DNA from: Haliclona indistincta
Taxonomy: Eukaryota; Porifera; Demospongiae; Haplosclerida; Chalinidae
Assembly: GCA_964017065.1 (NCBI GenBank)
Contig: OZ024788.1
Coordinates: forward strand, 12,418,845-12,482,844
DNA: 64,000 nucleotides
Reading direction: 5' to 3'
Shown piece after piece: positions 10,956 to 23,495 of this stretch. Both the position numbers and the translations under genes were made by a program. Every line of letters begins with the position of its first letter. Position 1 is the stretch's first letter. The notes under the pieces were generated by a model that searched no databases, had not been told where the DNA came from, and worked only from the letters and a program-made list of their open reading frames with translations.

Positions 10956-10960
10956 TTAAT

Positions 10961-11756
10961 TTAGGGAGGTAGCATTACACTGCTATTGTTACAATCCTTT
11001 TCATTTCAAAATCTTGTTTCCATTCTTTTTCAACAAATGTACCAACCCTAAATCTCTTGCATTTTGGTTAAAATGTTATTATTACTTGTTTGTTTCCTTT
11101 TTTTATTAATGACTTAGTTGGCACTTATGCTAGTACAGTGGAAAGAGCCTCTTGGAACTATGTCAGCCGAGACCGGCGATCGACTCTGCACTGCATGCAT
11201 GCAACACGTACCTACCATGCAACATTAGCTAAGCTTAATCTAGCATTCTTACAAGCCTGAACAGACAAATCCAGTGTAACAGTGAAGATTTGCACGTTGT
11301 CTGCTGTGAACAACACTGCAGCACTTGCGTTCCAAGCAATTTGTACTAAGGTGCGCTTGTATTAGAAAAATTATATACACGGACGTGCGCGAGTAGGCGT
11401 AACCTAGTAACGGAGTTCAAACAGAATGATGGAATGGAGTCTGTTATGGACCAAAAATGGCTGTTTTCTTAGAAATACTCGCTTCTGTTAGTGTTTTAGG
11501 CTTAAATAGATATCAGGTGCACTGCTCCCAATGACTAGTGTAGTTGCTGTGTAGGTTTTGTCTTGAATAGCTCACTCACCACGGCGGTAGGCTGGCTGGA
11601 GAAGAAGAAGAAGAATGAAGATGAACAAACGGGTGACCACGTGAACTCTAGTTTACCACCTTAGACCTGGTTTATTTTGCTTCTGAAGGTCTCTTTATAA
11701 TCGCACAAATCGTGCAAAGAGCATCAGGACGTTAGATTAGCTTGAAACGCCCGTAT
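10961..11756. repeat. F-family element, copy B (right half of the copy split by the DIRS-like insertion)
   Basis: Matches copy A (3041-3836) through to 'gcttgaaacgcccgta'. Its left arm and loop lie at 2291-2442, on the far side of the DIRS-like element. Confidence 0.8.
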
Positions 11757-12767
11757 GCCACTGTAAAAACTGACTGGTGAACGTCACTAAAAAAAATCGG
11801 TGAAAACCTTGCCACAGTTATCACCACCTAGATAGCGGTGAGGTTCACTACTCTCTTGGCTCACTACTTATTCCTGGTGATCGTCACTACTTATTACTGG
11901 TGATCGTCACTACTTATTACTGGTGATGTCACTAAAATATTAATGGTGATGTCACTAATATTCATTTTGATGTTGACAGAAAAAACAATAATTATTAAGG
12001 TACATATGACAATCCAGAGTACAGCAATAAGTTAACGTCTTCACGTCTTCACGTTAACGTCTCCTTGGGTCGAAAATTTTCTTTCTTGGCTGTTTTCAAT
12101 TCCTGTAAGTGTGAATATGAGAGGCACTATGAACACATGATGGCACACCAGAATTATGAGCATATAGCGCTAGAAATCGATTTCATGTCACTTACTAACT
12201 ATAGCTCATCCTGGGCAATACTGGGAATAAACCCTCAACAGTTATGAAAGCGCTATCTGATGGTTATATCAAACTGATTGCAACTGATTTAGAAAGCCAT
12301 AAGATGAAAGGTCACCATGGCAACCATTGTGCCGTAATAGTTACTCAGATGGCTAGTTCTTATTGCCTCTCCAGTACGTTGCTCTGATTGGGACTTGCGA
12401 GTGTATTAATATCATTGGAAAGACAGTTGCAATGAAGCAGTTGTGAGAAAGTGTCTATAGGGTGAATAATAACCCGCAGGTCTGCTTTCATGCTATTCAT
12501 AAAATCATATAACCCAGCAAGAAATTATTGTCAAAGAACTGCCGACTGTCTTCACTGTTTTTGTGTGTGTTTTTCGTGAATACACAGATTTGTTTGAGTT
12601 GCATTTGACACATACTGGTTGCTAATCAAGGTATTGCATGCATTCAATAGGAAACATCCTGATTGTGTGATATCAGTGGTTGCTATGCACAATATAGGAA
12701 ATATCACAAAGCATTCTAATTATTATGAAGCAGAAAGCACATGGGCACACACAAACAGAGAGAGGGA
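11757..12767. other. No gene seen; short tandem repeats near 11845-11965
   Basis: A run of ~24-bp imperfect repeats ('cactacttattactggtgatcgt') occupies about 11845-11965. The 60-codon ORF at 12065-12247 has no recognisable features. Confidence 0.5.
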
Positions 12768-13527
12768 AACAGAGCTGTCCAGCTAGAAGACAAAACTAAG
12801 CACCAAAAACCAGCTACCGTATTTCCTCTAATAGAAGCCCAGGCGTTTATTTTTCAAAGGGGTGTTTGGTAAAAAATCACTGCTTTGATGTAAATTATCT
12901 TCGGGACTGGGACTCGCACCGGGTACCTGTGTGTTTCTGGGGCAAGCACACAATGAGCCGAGCCATTGGAGGCCAGGCATTTATTAGAACCCGGCTTCTA
13001 TTAGAGGAAATACGGTACATTATTATCGAGAAGATAGGAAAACAATTTTAAAAGCTGTTCTGCAAGTATTTTGAACGCACCTCATATACTATCGCCAGAT
13101 ACACAGCCCGTCAAGTTCGATGTAGTAACGTCACCAAAAAAACTCACCACGGGAGTCATTGAGCAAGGTAGAACAGTGATCACGATGCTTTAAACAGTTT
13201 TCCAGAGGGCGACACGAAGAGTTTTTTTGAATATCAACAAGTATTGCAGTTTATGCTCGAGAACAAGCAATAGTTGGTGCTGCTCAGCAGCTTGTTTTGC
13301 GGTATTTCTAATCAAATAATTCTTGACCACTGTTCTACCTTGCTCGAAGACTCCCGTGGTGAGATTTTTGGTGACGGTACTTTATCGATCTTGATGGGCT
13401 GTGTATCTGGCGATAGTACGAGGTGCGTTCGAAATACTTGCATAACAGCTTGGTCTACCTATCTTCTCGACATGTAGCTGGTCTTTGGTGCTTAGTTTTG
13501 TCTTCTAGCTGGACAGCAAGCTGTTTT
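12768..13527. repeat. Foldback element with ~200-bp arms
   Basis: The arm from 12768 ('aacagagctgtccagctag') to about 13180, minus a MITE at 12817-13015, is the reverse complement of about 13320-13527. The loop spans about 13185-13315. No coding sequence is seen. Confidence 0.8.
12817..13015. mobile_element. MITE with perfect 23-bp inverted ends, TA target
   Basis: The ends 'ccgtatttcctctaatagaa(gcc)' are exactly inverted at 12817-12839 and 12993-13015, flanked by TA on both sides. The opposite arm of the enclosing foldback reads straight through the site (reverse complement 'ccagctacatgtcgag' near 13470), so it is the empty site. This proves insertion with a TA duplication. Confidence 0.85.
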
Positions 13528-14392
13528 CGAACCCACTGTAGCCACACCCACACAGTATACCGCCACCTTAATGAAGGCACAGGCTAATGCACAGATGAAC
13601 ATGACCAAGACTTCATACATTGAGTTTACAATCTTAACAATTTACATTTATCTGAACACAACTGACAGATGGACATATAACTTAGAGGCATGAAATACGT
13701 AATAGCTATGTAACAACGTACACACCTTTGTGTAACATTGACTAGTTCACTGTTGTCAATCTTGACGATCACTTCATCTTCCTGTAGTGAATGGTAAGGA
13801 CAGGGAGGAGTAAAGACAAGAAAGAGGTACACAGCACAACGATAATTCCTGCTCAAATTAGAAACTGTTGTCTACACCATATGGCAGCTAAGGTTGCAAG
13901 CAGCAAACACATAATTTTATGCAGGAGGACATTTGCAGGAGCACAGGAGTCCAGTACAGTGATGATGATTTTTCTGAGCGGACTAGCCCAAGATGTTCTA
14001 TTTAGTCCTCAGGTACACATGAATAGCCAGCTATACATGCACACTAAGTTAAATTTATTTTATAATTGCAGGCTGTTATAACTGCTCTCTTAAAAAAGGA
14101 ATCCTGACACACAAGAGGAAGAAGTTACTGGACGCTATTATAATTCATAGACTCACTCAACAAGCAGCTAGTGCACTTGTTCATTGATCAGTATACAGTA
14201 CATCAACTCACGTTCTATAATGTTCAAGCCACCAAAGTAGCAGCTACACACACAGCAGTACAAGATAGACATACCTCGATAATTTGTAAATGCAACAAAT
14301 CCAGATGTACTGAAATTAATTAAACAACATTCACAAAGAAAACTTGGCTAACATTGTAGCACTCTGCGTGGGCGTATCAAAGGCGCCGCCCG
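13528..14392. other. No gene seen
   Basis: Several short ORFs on both strands lack features. No repeat with partners elsewhere in the window was noticed. Confidence 0.4.
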
Positions 14393-14492
14393 TTCTATAT
14401 TTTCCATAATGTGAACGCCGTTCGCAATTATGGAAAATATAGCACGGCCGGGGAAAATATAGCACGGCCAGGGAAATATAGCACTGCCTGGA
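14393..14492. repeat. Short palindrome and three ~17-bp direct repeats
   Basis: 'tattttccataatgtgaacg' pairs with 'cgttcgcaattatggaaaata' around 14397-14441. The phrase 'ggaaaatatagcacggcc' is then repeated three times with small changes. Confidence 0.55.
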
Positions 14493-14592
14493 GGGTTAAA
14501 GATAGGGTGGGCGGAGACTGACCTTGGCTCGACCTCGAGAATAAGTCGCCCTGGCACAAAGATTCAGTGACAGCGGCAAGCTGTCGTGCTAC

Positions 14593-14762
14593 AAACTAGT
14601 AAAAGCACCGTCTGCTCGTGCAATACGAGAATTATTGCGCTCAGGGTGTCGTTCTCGACGCTGATACAGCACTCGGCTTCGCCTCGTGCTGTATCACCGT
14701 CTCGACCACACCCCTCACGCAATAATTCCCATATTGCACTCGCAACGGTGCTTTAACTAGTT
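14593..14762. repeat. Foldback MITE with nested palindromic loop
   Basis: The arm 'aactagtaaaagcaccgt' to 'gagaattattgcg' is inverted at about 14718-14762. The centre 'gatacagcactcggcttcgc' to 'gtgctgtatc' is itself a palindrome. Confidence 0.75.
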
Positions 14763-15059
14763 ATTAATGATTCAGGCACTAATAATTATTATTTTGAAAC
14801 AATCATACACATGAAGAGAGGGAAATTATGAAGGCAGGTTATTGTATCGGATGCACACAGATCTATACAAGGCCCTAAAAAGGGAATATCACTCCCACCC
14901 GCCATTGGGATTGTATACTTTAATAATAATTATTATGGGACAGTCTTTCTAGATAATGGGACAGAGTACAGAGAGAGCATAAGAGTGTCGGTATTATATG
15001 GTGTACAGAATCAGATACTTGAGAATAATTATTATAACCACCAGCACATTAATTCAACA
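14763..15059. other. No gene seen
   Basis: AT-rich unique-looking sequence leading into the satellite array. Confidence 0.4.
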
Positions 15060-15431
15060 CACCTTTTGTTCTGTTCATCTTGACAACCACTGTGTGTTCC
15101 TGTACTTCCCACTAGCCTGTAAGTACACAGTCGGTAAAATCAAAGGAGAATAGACCGGAAAATGATACATATATGTGTGTGAGTGCGTGTGTGACAATAA
15201 AGAAAGAAAAAAAATTATGTTTGAACACACCTTTTGTTCTGTCCATGAGAACTGGTACCTTTTGTTCTGTTCTGAGAATGTGTGTGGACGTGCCTTGGTG
15301 TACGAGATTGTCAGTCGTCCAAACATGAACACACGTCCTGTGAATTCAGAAAAAGGAAAACTAATTGAAAGAAGTAAAAGAGATTATAGATAAATAATTA
15401 TATAGACGGAATAATAGAGAGAGAGAGACAG

Positions 15432-15470
<39 letters not shown>

Positions 15471-16682
15471 TAGAGAGAGACATATATAGATACAGAGACC
15501 TCAACCAAATTTAGGCCAAATGCGTGAGATTTCGTAGTTTACGGAAATGTCTGCTGTTATACGGAGATTTTTGGCTGTTATACCGAAAATGTAAAGCTTG
15601 AACGCGAGAGTCTCACGCAAGTTGCGTGAGAGTTGATAGCACTGTAGTTATATATAAAGAGAGAGAGATAGAGAGATAGACAGAGAGAATGTGTGGACGT
15701 GCCTTGGTGTACGAGATTGTCAGTCGTCGAAACACGAGAACATGTCCTGTGAATTCAGAAAAAGGAAAACTAATTCAAAGAAGAAAAAGAGATTATAGAT
15801 AAATATATAGACGGAATAATAGAGAGGGAGAGAGAGACATATAAATAGATATATAATAGAGAGAGTGTGTGCGTGAGTGTGTGTGTGAGAGAGAGCATTG
15901 CCAGAAATGCAATCAGTTTCCACTCCATGATGTCTTAACAGTCATCTACACATCCAGAAGACACAAGAAGATAGCTAAGAGTACAGTGCTAGGTCGCTGA
16001 AGCAGTATAGCTACAATAAAACTGAAAAATAGTGATGACCGTAATTTTACTTTTCTAATTATCAGTAAATCTGAGTACAAAAATCACCAAATTTTGCTTC
16101 TGGGGGACAAATATGCGCACGTCTACCAGAGCTAAAACAAACAACAATCCGGTTCGAAAAACTCGTAACATTTGCCCGTTAGCCTGGTCTAGCCGTACGA
16201 AATTTTGAAAACGATCAACTATTGTATTACAGCAATGGGGCTGCCTCGCGAATTGCTCATTGTCTGAGGGACAAATTTTCGCTCATAGTGGCGCTTACTT
16301 AGAGGCATGGTGGGTTAGCTAAGACCTTCTAGTACAAGTATCCAGTTCGAAAAAAGTGTGTTAGTCGTTTGTTGACTGCAGGTGCCTGGTTGTTAGCTTA
16401 AATTGTCCTGAATGCCCGTAATACAAAATGTCGCGGTTAGTATACGGAGAAATATCCGGACAATTATTGTCCGTGTCATTTTTTTTCTGGTAATGGAGAG
16501 TGTGCGTGTGACAATAAAGAAAGGAAAAATTGTGCTTCAACACACCTTGTGTTCTGTTAATCTTGACAACCACTGTATGTTCCTGTACTTCACACTAGCC
16601 TGTAAGTACAGTCGTTAAAATGAAAGGAGAATAGACCGGACAATGATACATAAATGTGTATGTGCGTGTGAGAGAGAGAGAG

Positions 16683-16747
<65 letters not shown>

Positions 16748-17017
16748 GAGTGTGTGTGCGTGTGTGACAATAAAGAAAGAAAAAAATTATGTTTGAACAC
16801 ACCTTTTGTTCTGTTCATGGGAACTGGTACCTTTTGTTCTGTTCTGAGAATGTGTGGACGTGCCTTGGTGTACGAGATTGTCAGTCGTCCAAACATGAAC
16901 ACACGTCCTGTGAATTTAGAAAAAGGAAAACTAATTGAAAGAAGAAAAAGAGATTATATAATAGAGAGAGACATATATATATAGATATATAGAGAGAGAG
17001 AGTGTGTGTGTGCGTGA

Positions 17018-17048
<31 letters not shown>

Positions 17049-17695
17049 TGTGCGTGTGACACTAAAGAAAGAAAAAAATTATGTTTCAACACACCTTGTG
17101 TTCTGTTCATCTTGACAACCACTGTATGTTCCTGTACTTCACACTAGCCTGTAAGTACACAGTCGTTAAAATGAAAGGAGAATAGACCGGACAATGATAC
17201 ATAAATGTGTATGTGCGTGTGAGAGTGTGTGTGTGTGTGTGTGAAAGAGAGTGTGAGTGCGTGTGTGACAATAAAGAAAGAAAAAAATTATGTTTGAACA
17301 CACCTTTCGTTCTGTCCATGAGAACTGGTACCTTTTGTTCTGTTCTGAGAATGTGTGTGGACGTGCCTTGGTGTACGAGATTGTCAGTCGTCCAAACATG
17401 AACACACGTCCTGAAAAAGGAAAACTAATTCAAAGAAGAAAAAGGGATTATATAATAGAGAGAGACATATATATATAGATATATATATAGAGAGAGTGTG
17501 TGTGTGTGCGTGAGTCTGTGTGTGTGTGAGAGAGAGTGTGCGTGTGACAATAAAGAAAGAAAGAAAGAAATTATGTTTCAACACACCTTGTGTTCTGTTC
17601 ATCTTGACAACCACTGTATGTTCCTGTACTTCACACTAGCCTGTAAGTACACAGTCGTTAAAATGAAAGGAGAATAGACTGTATGTGCGTGTGAG

Positions 17696-17756
<61 letters not shown>

Positions 17757-19440
17757 GAGTGTGAGTGCGTGTGTGACAATAAAGAAAGAAAAAAATTATG
17801 TTTGAACACACCTTTCGTTCTGTTCATGAGAACTGGTACCTTTTGTTCTGTTCTGAGAATGTGTGTGGACGTGCCTTGGCGTACGAGATTGTCAGTCGTC
17901 CAAACATGAACACACGTCCTGTGAATTTAGAAAAAGGAAAACTAATTGAAAGAAGAAAAAGATATATAATAGAGAGAGACATATATATATAGATATATAG
18001 AGAGAGAGAGTGTGTGTGTGCGTGAGTGTGTGTGTGTGTGTGTGAGAGAGAGTGTGCGTGTGACACTAAAGAAAGAAAAAAATTATGTTTCAACACACCT
18101 TGTGTTCTGTTCATCTTGACAACCACTGTATGTTCCTGTACTTCACACTAGCCTGTAAGTACACAGTCGTTAAAATGAAAGGAGAATAGACCGGAAAATG
18201 ATACATAAATGTGTATGTGCGTGTGAGAGAGTGTGTGTGTGTGTGTGAAAGAGAGTGTGAGTGCGTGTGTGACAATAAAGAAAGAAAAAAATTATGTTTG
18301 AACACACCTTTCGTTCTGTCCATGAGAACTGGTACCTTTTGTTCTGTTCTGAGAATGTGTGTGGACGTGCCTTGGCGTACGAGATTGTCAGTCGTCCAAA
18401 CATGAACACACGTCCTGAAAAAGGAAAACTAATTCAAAGAAGAAAAAGGGATTATATAATAGAGAGAGACATATATATATAGATATATATATAGAGAGAG
18501 TGTGTGTGTGTGCGTGAGTCTGTGTGTGTGTGAGAGAGAGTGTGCGTGTGACAATAAAGAAAGAAAGAAATTATGTTTCAACACACCTTGTGTTCTGTTC
18601 ATCTTGACAACCACTGTATGTTCCTGTACTTCACACTAGCCTGTAAGTACACAGTCGTTAAAATGAAAGGAGAATAGACCGGAAAATGATACATAAATGT
18701 GTATGTGCGTGTGAGAGAGTGTGTGTGTGTGTGTGTGAAAGAGAGTGTGAGTGCGTGTGTGACAATAAAGAAAGAAAAAAATTATGTTTGAACACACCTT
18801 TCGTTCTGTCCATGAGAACTGGTACCTTTTGTTCTGTTCTGAGAATGTGTGTGGACGTGCCTTGGTGTACGAGATTGTCAGTCGTCCAAACATGAACACA
18901 CGTCCTGTGAATTTAGAAAAAGGATTCAAAGGAAAACTAATTCAAAGAAGAAAAAGAGATTATAGATAAATAATTATATAGACGGAATAATAGAGAGAGA
19001 CATATATATATAGATATAATAGAGAGAGAGAGATAGAGAGAGAGAGACAGATAATTGTGATAGAGATAGATAGACAGAGAGAATGTGTGGACGTGCCTTG
19101 GTGTACGAGATTGTCAGTCGTCAAAACACGAACACACGTCCTGTGAATTCAGGAAAAGGAAAAGTAATTCAAAGAAGAAAAAGAGATTATAGATAAATAT
19201 ATAGACGGAATAATAGAGAGAGACATATATATATATAGAGAGAGAGAGAGTGCGTGTGTGCGTGAGTGTGAGAGAGTGTGCGTGTGTGACAATAAAGAAA
19301 GAAAAAAATTATGTTTCAACACACCTTTTGTTGTGTTCATCTTGACAACCACTGTATGTTCCTGTACTTCCCACTAGCCTGTAAGTACACAGTCGGTAAA
19401 ATCAAAGGAGTATAGACCGGAAAATGATACATGTAGTTTG
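15060..19440. repeat. Minisatellite array of ~0.5 kb units rich in TG, GA and TA runs
   Basis: The landmark 'ttctgttcatcttgacaacc' and close variants recurs at about 15069, 16552, 17101, 17593, 18105, 18593 and 19331; the regular spacing of the core is 490-550 bp. Each unit also contains 'gagaactggtacc', 'tgtcagtcgtccaaacatga', a (TG)n run of variable length, (GA)n and (TA)n. A ~0.5 kb unrelated stretch interrupts it at about 15960-16480. All ORFs here, including His/Thr- or Cys/Val-repeat ones, come from dinucleotide runs and are not genes. Confidence 0.85.
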
Positions 19441-19686
19441 AATCTGCTTCCACTCTGGCATGCATCATACGTAAAACAATGAAAACATTGTTATAAATAT
19501 TTCATACTAATAATCCTTCATCACAAGCTACAGGATGAGAAATCTGAAACTGTTCACCTTGAAGGGACACATGCTGGTGATAGCGGCCACAACCGGCAAG
19601 CTACATGTAGAATCACTGAAATCCCTCAGGCGTTCATTAATTGCAAATAACATACATCCTGTACCCATTCAGAAAAGCCGTGAATG

Positions 19687-19690
<4 letters not shown>

Positions 19691-19742
<52 letters not shown>
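19691..19742. repeat. (GA)n microsatellite
   Basis: About 52 bases of uninterrupted GA repeat. Confidence 0.95.
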
Positions 19743-19747
<5 letters not shown>

Positions 19748-20361
19748 CCAACCTCGTGTGTTAGGAACTCGTCATGATTGACACACATTCAGTGATGAAA
19801 GAACATGAAGAAGATATAGGCAATGCATTAGAAAGAGCCATGAATGAATGAGAGTGCCGGGGGAGGTAGGAGTCACATTGGGCCTACATAGAGTTGAAAA
19901 CGATTACACAAGGCTTCAAGAACCAGGGTAATGTAGCTTACCAGATCATAATGGCGGACAGCGCTCGTATTTTGCACGCATGCATGACGCATGCGCAGGG
20001 GGTACGACAAGCTAATTTATTCTGACGTAGTGCTGACGTATCTTCACGTACGTAGTCAATGATCGCTCAGTCACTCTTTCCTGGTCTGCTACGCCTAGCG
20101 CCTTTAGAGGACAATGTGACCGGTAAGTATGTTGCTAAATGGTGCTACATAATAATCGGACATGCTGCAGCTGCAAAATTCATCGCCGTTTTGTATCTAG
20201 GAACAATAATCCATAGATCCAATGAAATCACTTCCCGCGATTAGCCGCCAAGGATTGTGACGTAAAATGACCTCATGATTGCACAAAATGACGTCCGTTT
20301 GCTGCAAACTGTTGGCTGCTAGCTGCTTGGCTGCAGGATTTACACTATTAGTACTAAGAAT
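19743..20361. other. No convincing gene; possible short first exon near 20059
   Basis: An ATG at 20059 opens a short frame up to a good donor 'accg|gtaagtatg' near 20121. No partner exon is recognised. Confidence 0.3.
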
Positions 20362-21830
20362 ATGCTACGGACATCGCCTAACATACGCTTTCACGTTTGC
20401 CCGATCTGTAAAGAATTTCGTCGTAGATCGTGTTCTGGAGTTCTTCGACACATAGGGGCTGTGTACAGCTTTAAACCTAACTTCAAGATCGCTTGCAACT
20501 TCTGCCCAGTATCTCAAGAACGCGAAGTTTTTAAGTTTGATGCCTACAAACGCCATGTGTATAAACATCACCGAGACGAATTGGGTAATCCAGCCTGCTG
20601 GACCGTCTGCCTCTGCAGACGCGGTATAGTTGCACTGTTCCATAAATCTACATAGTCAACATGCATATAATTATTCAGAACCAGTGCAAGAGACAGAAGA
20701 CGAACAAGAATCCACAGATGTCGAAAAGCCTGACAGTGAAAGGGCAGCTGTGTTGTTTGTTTTGCGATCAATGGAGGTTCACAAAATATCGCAGGTATAA
20801 TAAAAGATTATAGATTTCATGTTTACAATGACAACACTATAATAATAATTACAGACAGCTATGGATGGTATATCTGGTGGTGTAAAATTGATAGTTCATG
20901 AGGCGATGAGAGAAATCACAATTCAATGTAGCTGCTGATCCTTTTTCTGAGCTAAAGACAAGACATAAACAAGATAGGTACATCAGAAATCACCTTGAAT
21001 ACCTGGCAAGTACATAGTAATTGTATTGGCAATTACTATCCCCACATTTAGGATCCAGTAGAACGAGTACTAGGAAGGAAGTACACACCAAGCAGCAAAG
21101 GAGACCTAGTGGAAACATGTAATGACATTATTATAAAGTTTGACAAATACCTTACAGATTTGGACCTCTGATCAGATTATGATGGATGAGATTTGAACCC
21201 AAGCATTCATACTTTAAACAAGTATCTCATGTCATCAAGAACTTCAAGAACTTGGCCTTGTCGCTAGTATATCACCATCAACGTCTGATGTGTTACTACA
21301 TGTCAGACAAGAAAGGTTACCTATGCTTTCCAGTAACATGTGGACCAGGTACACATGAGTATTGCGTGTGCGTTTCTTTTATTTTAAAACCAAATTGATA
21401 CAGTCACACAAGTGAACACTGATTCTCTGCCATACAATATTCATCTTTTAGAGATTGAGGTCACCGATCCCTTGATTCACCGTATGCAACAATGATATTA
21501 TATATTGTTATAAGTCCTGATTTTATTTTTTTTAACGCAGATCAAAATACACCACTATAAATGGTACTAAGTACTCAGTGGGGACAGTGGTCACAAGTCA
21601 TTTCGAGTATGATATGCCAGTCTTTGGGAAAGTGGGGACTATTTTGGTCAAGGAACAAGATCCTGTCTTTGTGCTAGCATGCTTTGATTCTGTTCTATTT
21701 GAACTGATAGCACTGCAACTGATAGCTACATCCCAAAACAAATTATCAGATTATCATCCTCTTATATTCAAATTTTATGTTTCACTGTTTCTTCTCCTCT
21801 TTTTATTCAACTCAAGTATGATATTATAAT
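20362..21830 (+). pseudogene. Degenerate C2H2/'MHDILEG' transposase-like gene lacking its central exons
   Basis: This is a paralogue of the gene at 27179-29828. The first segment has two C2H2 fingers ('CPICKEF...H' and 'CNFCPVSQ...HVYKHH'). A frameshifted remainder of exon 1 reaches about 20795 ('RAAVLFVLRSMEVHKISQ'). Equivalents of exon 2 (about 20857-20980, frameshifted) and part of exon 3 ('DPVERVLGRKYTPSSK', from about 21052) follow. The sequence then jumps directly to the equivalent of exon 9 ('MRFEPKHSYFKQ', 21180 on) and the C-terminus ('GTKYSVGTVVTSHFEYDMPV', 21572 on). The equivalents of exons 4-8, including the conserved 'PDIMHDILEG' box, are absent. Frameshifts and this deletion argue for a pseudogene. 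Confidence 0.75.
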
Positions 21831-22225
21831 AAAATTAATATTACTTCTTATAACCTACAAACACTTAACACAGAGTAAGTAACACCAGTAAAGCAGCTGT
21901 GGACATGCAGATGTACAAGTACGTCCGTTTCGGACTCATTCTGTCCTCGTCAGCACAGAATAGCTTGTGAATGCAAATGGGAATCACTTTTAAAAATGTC
22001 AAATGAAAAGAATTACATGACAGATGATGGTGAGATCTCACACACACACACACACAAGCACATACATACTCTCTCATAGTGATAGTGTGTGTGAGTGAGA
22101 GTGAAGCTAGTGACAGTGTGTGGGTCGCCCTAATGTTCCCTATAAGATTAGAACACACCTAATGATATTGTGTTGAAACTAACGCTAGAGGGACAACATG
22201 TGGCTCCCAAGAAGCTTGCCTCCCC
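21831..22225. other. No gene seen
   Basis: Contains a short (CA)n run near 22040. No supportable ORF. Confidence 0.4.

Positions 22226-23495
<1,270 letters not shown>

Larger units (their letters stand above)
2438..10960 (-). mobile_element. DIRS/PAT-like tyrosine-recombinase retrotransposon with split direct repeats, decayed and nested
   Basis: Read on the minus strand the order is A1 (10955-10812), a gag-like Arg/Gly-rich ORF, reverse transcriptase, RNase H, tyrosine recombinase, B1 (4631-4295), A2 (4289-4146) and B2 (2779-2443). The A copies are 144 bp each with about one mismatch; the B copies are 337 bp each and essentially identical. A1-ORFs-B1-A2-B2 is the split-direct-repeat layout known from PAT-like DIRS elements. 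The core TTAAT occurs at both ends (2438-2442 and 10956-10960) and at the B1/A2 junction (4290-4294). Flanks join to an uninterrupted F-family loop ('agcagttaatttaggg'), so insertion was by recombination at TTAAT. Frameshifts in every ORF make it inactive. Nested insertions: 6295-7921, 8853-10289 and the F copy at 2895-3836. Confidence 0.8.

Noticed and set aside
16590..18126. Many His/Thr/Ser- or Cys/Val-rich ORFs
   Set aside because: They are translations of TG/CA and GA/TC runs in the minisatellite units.
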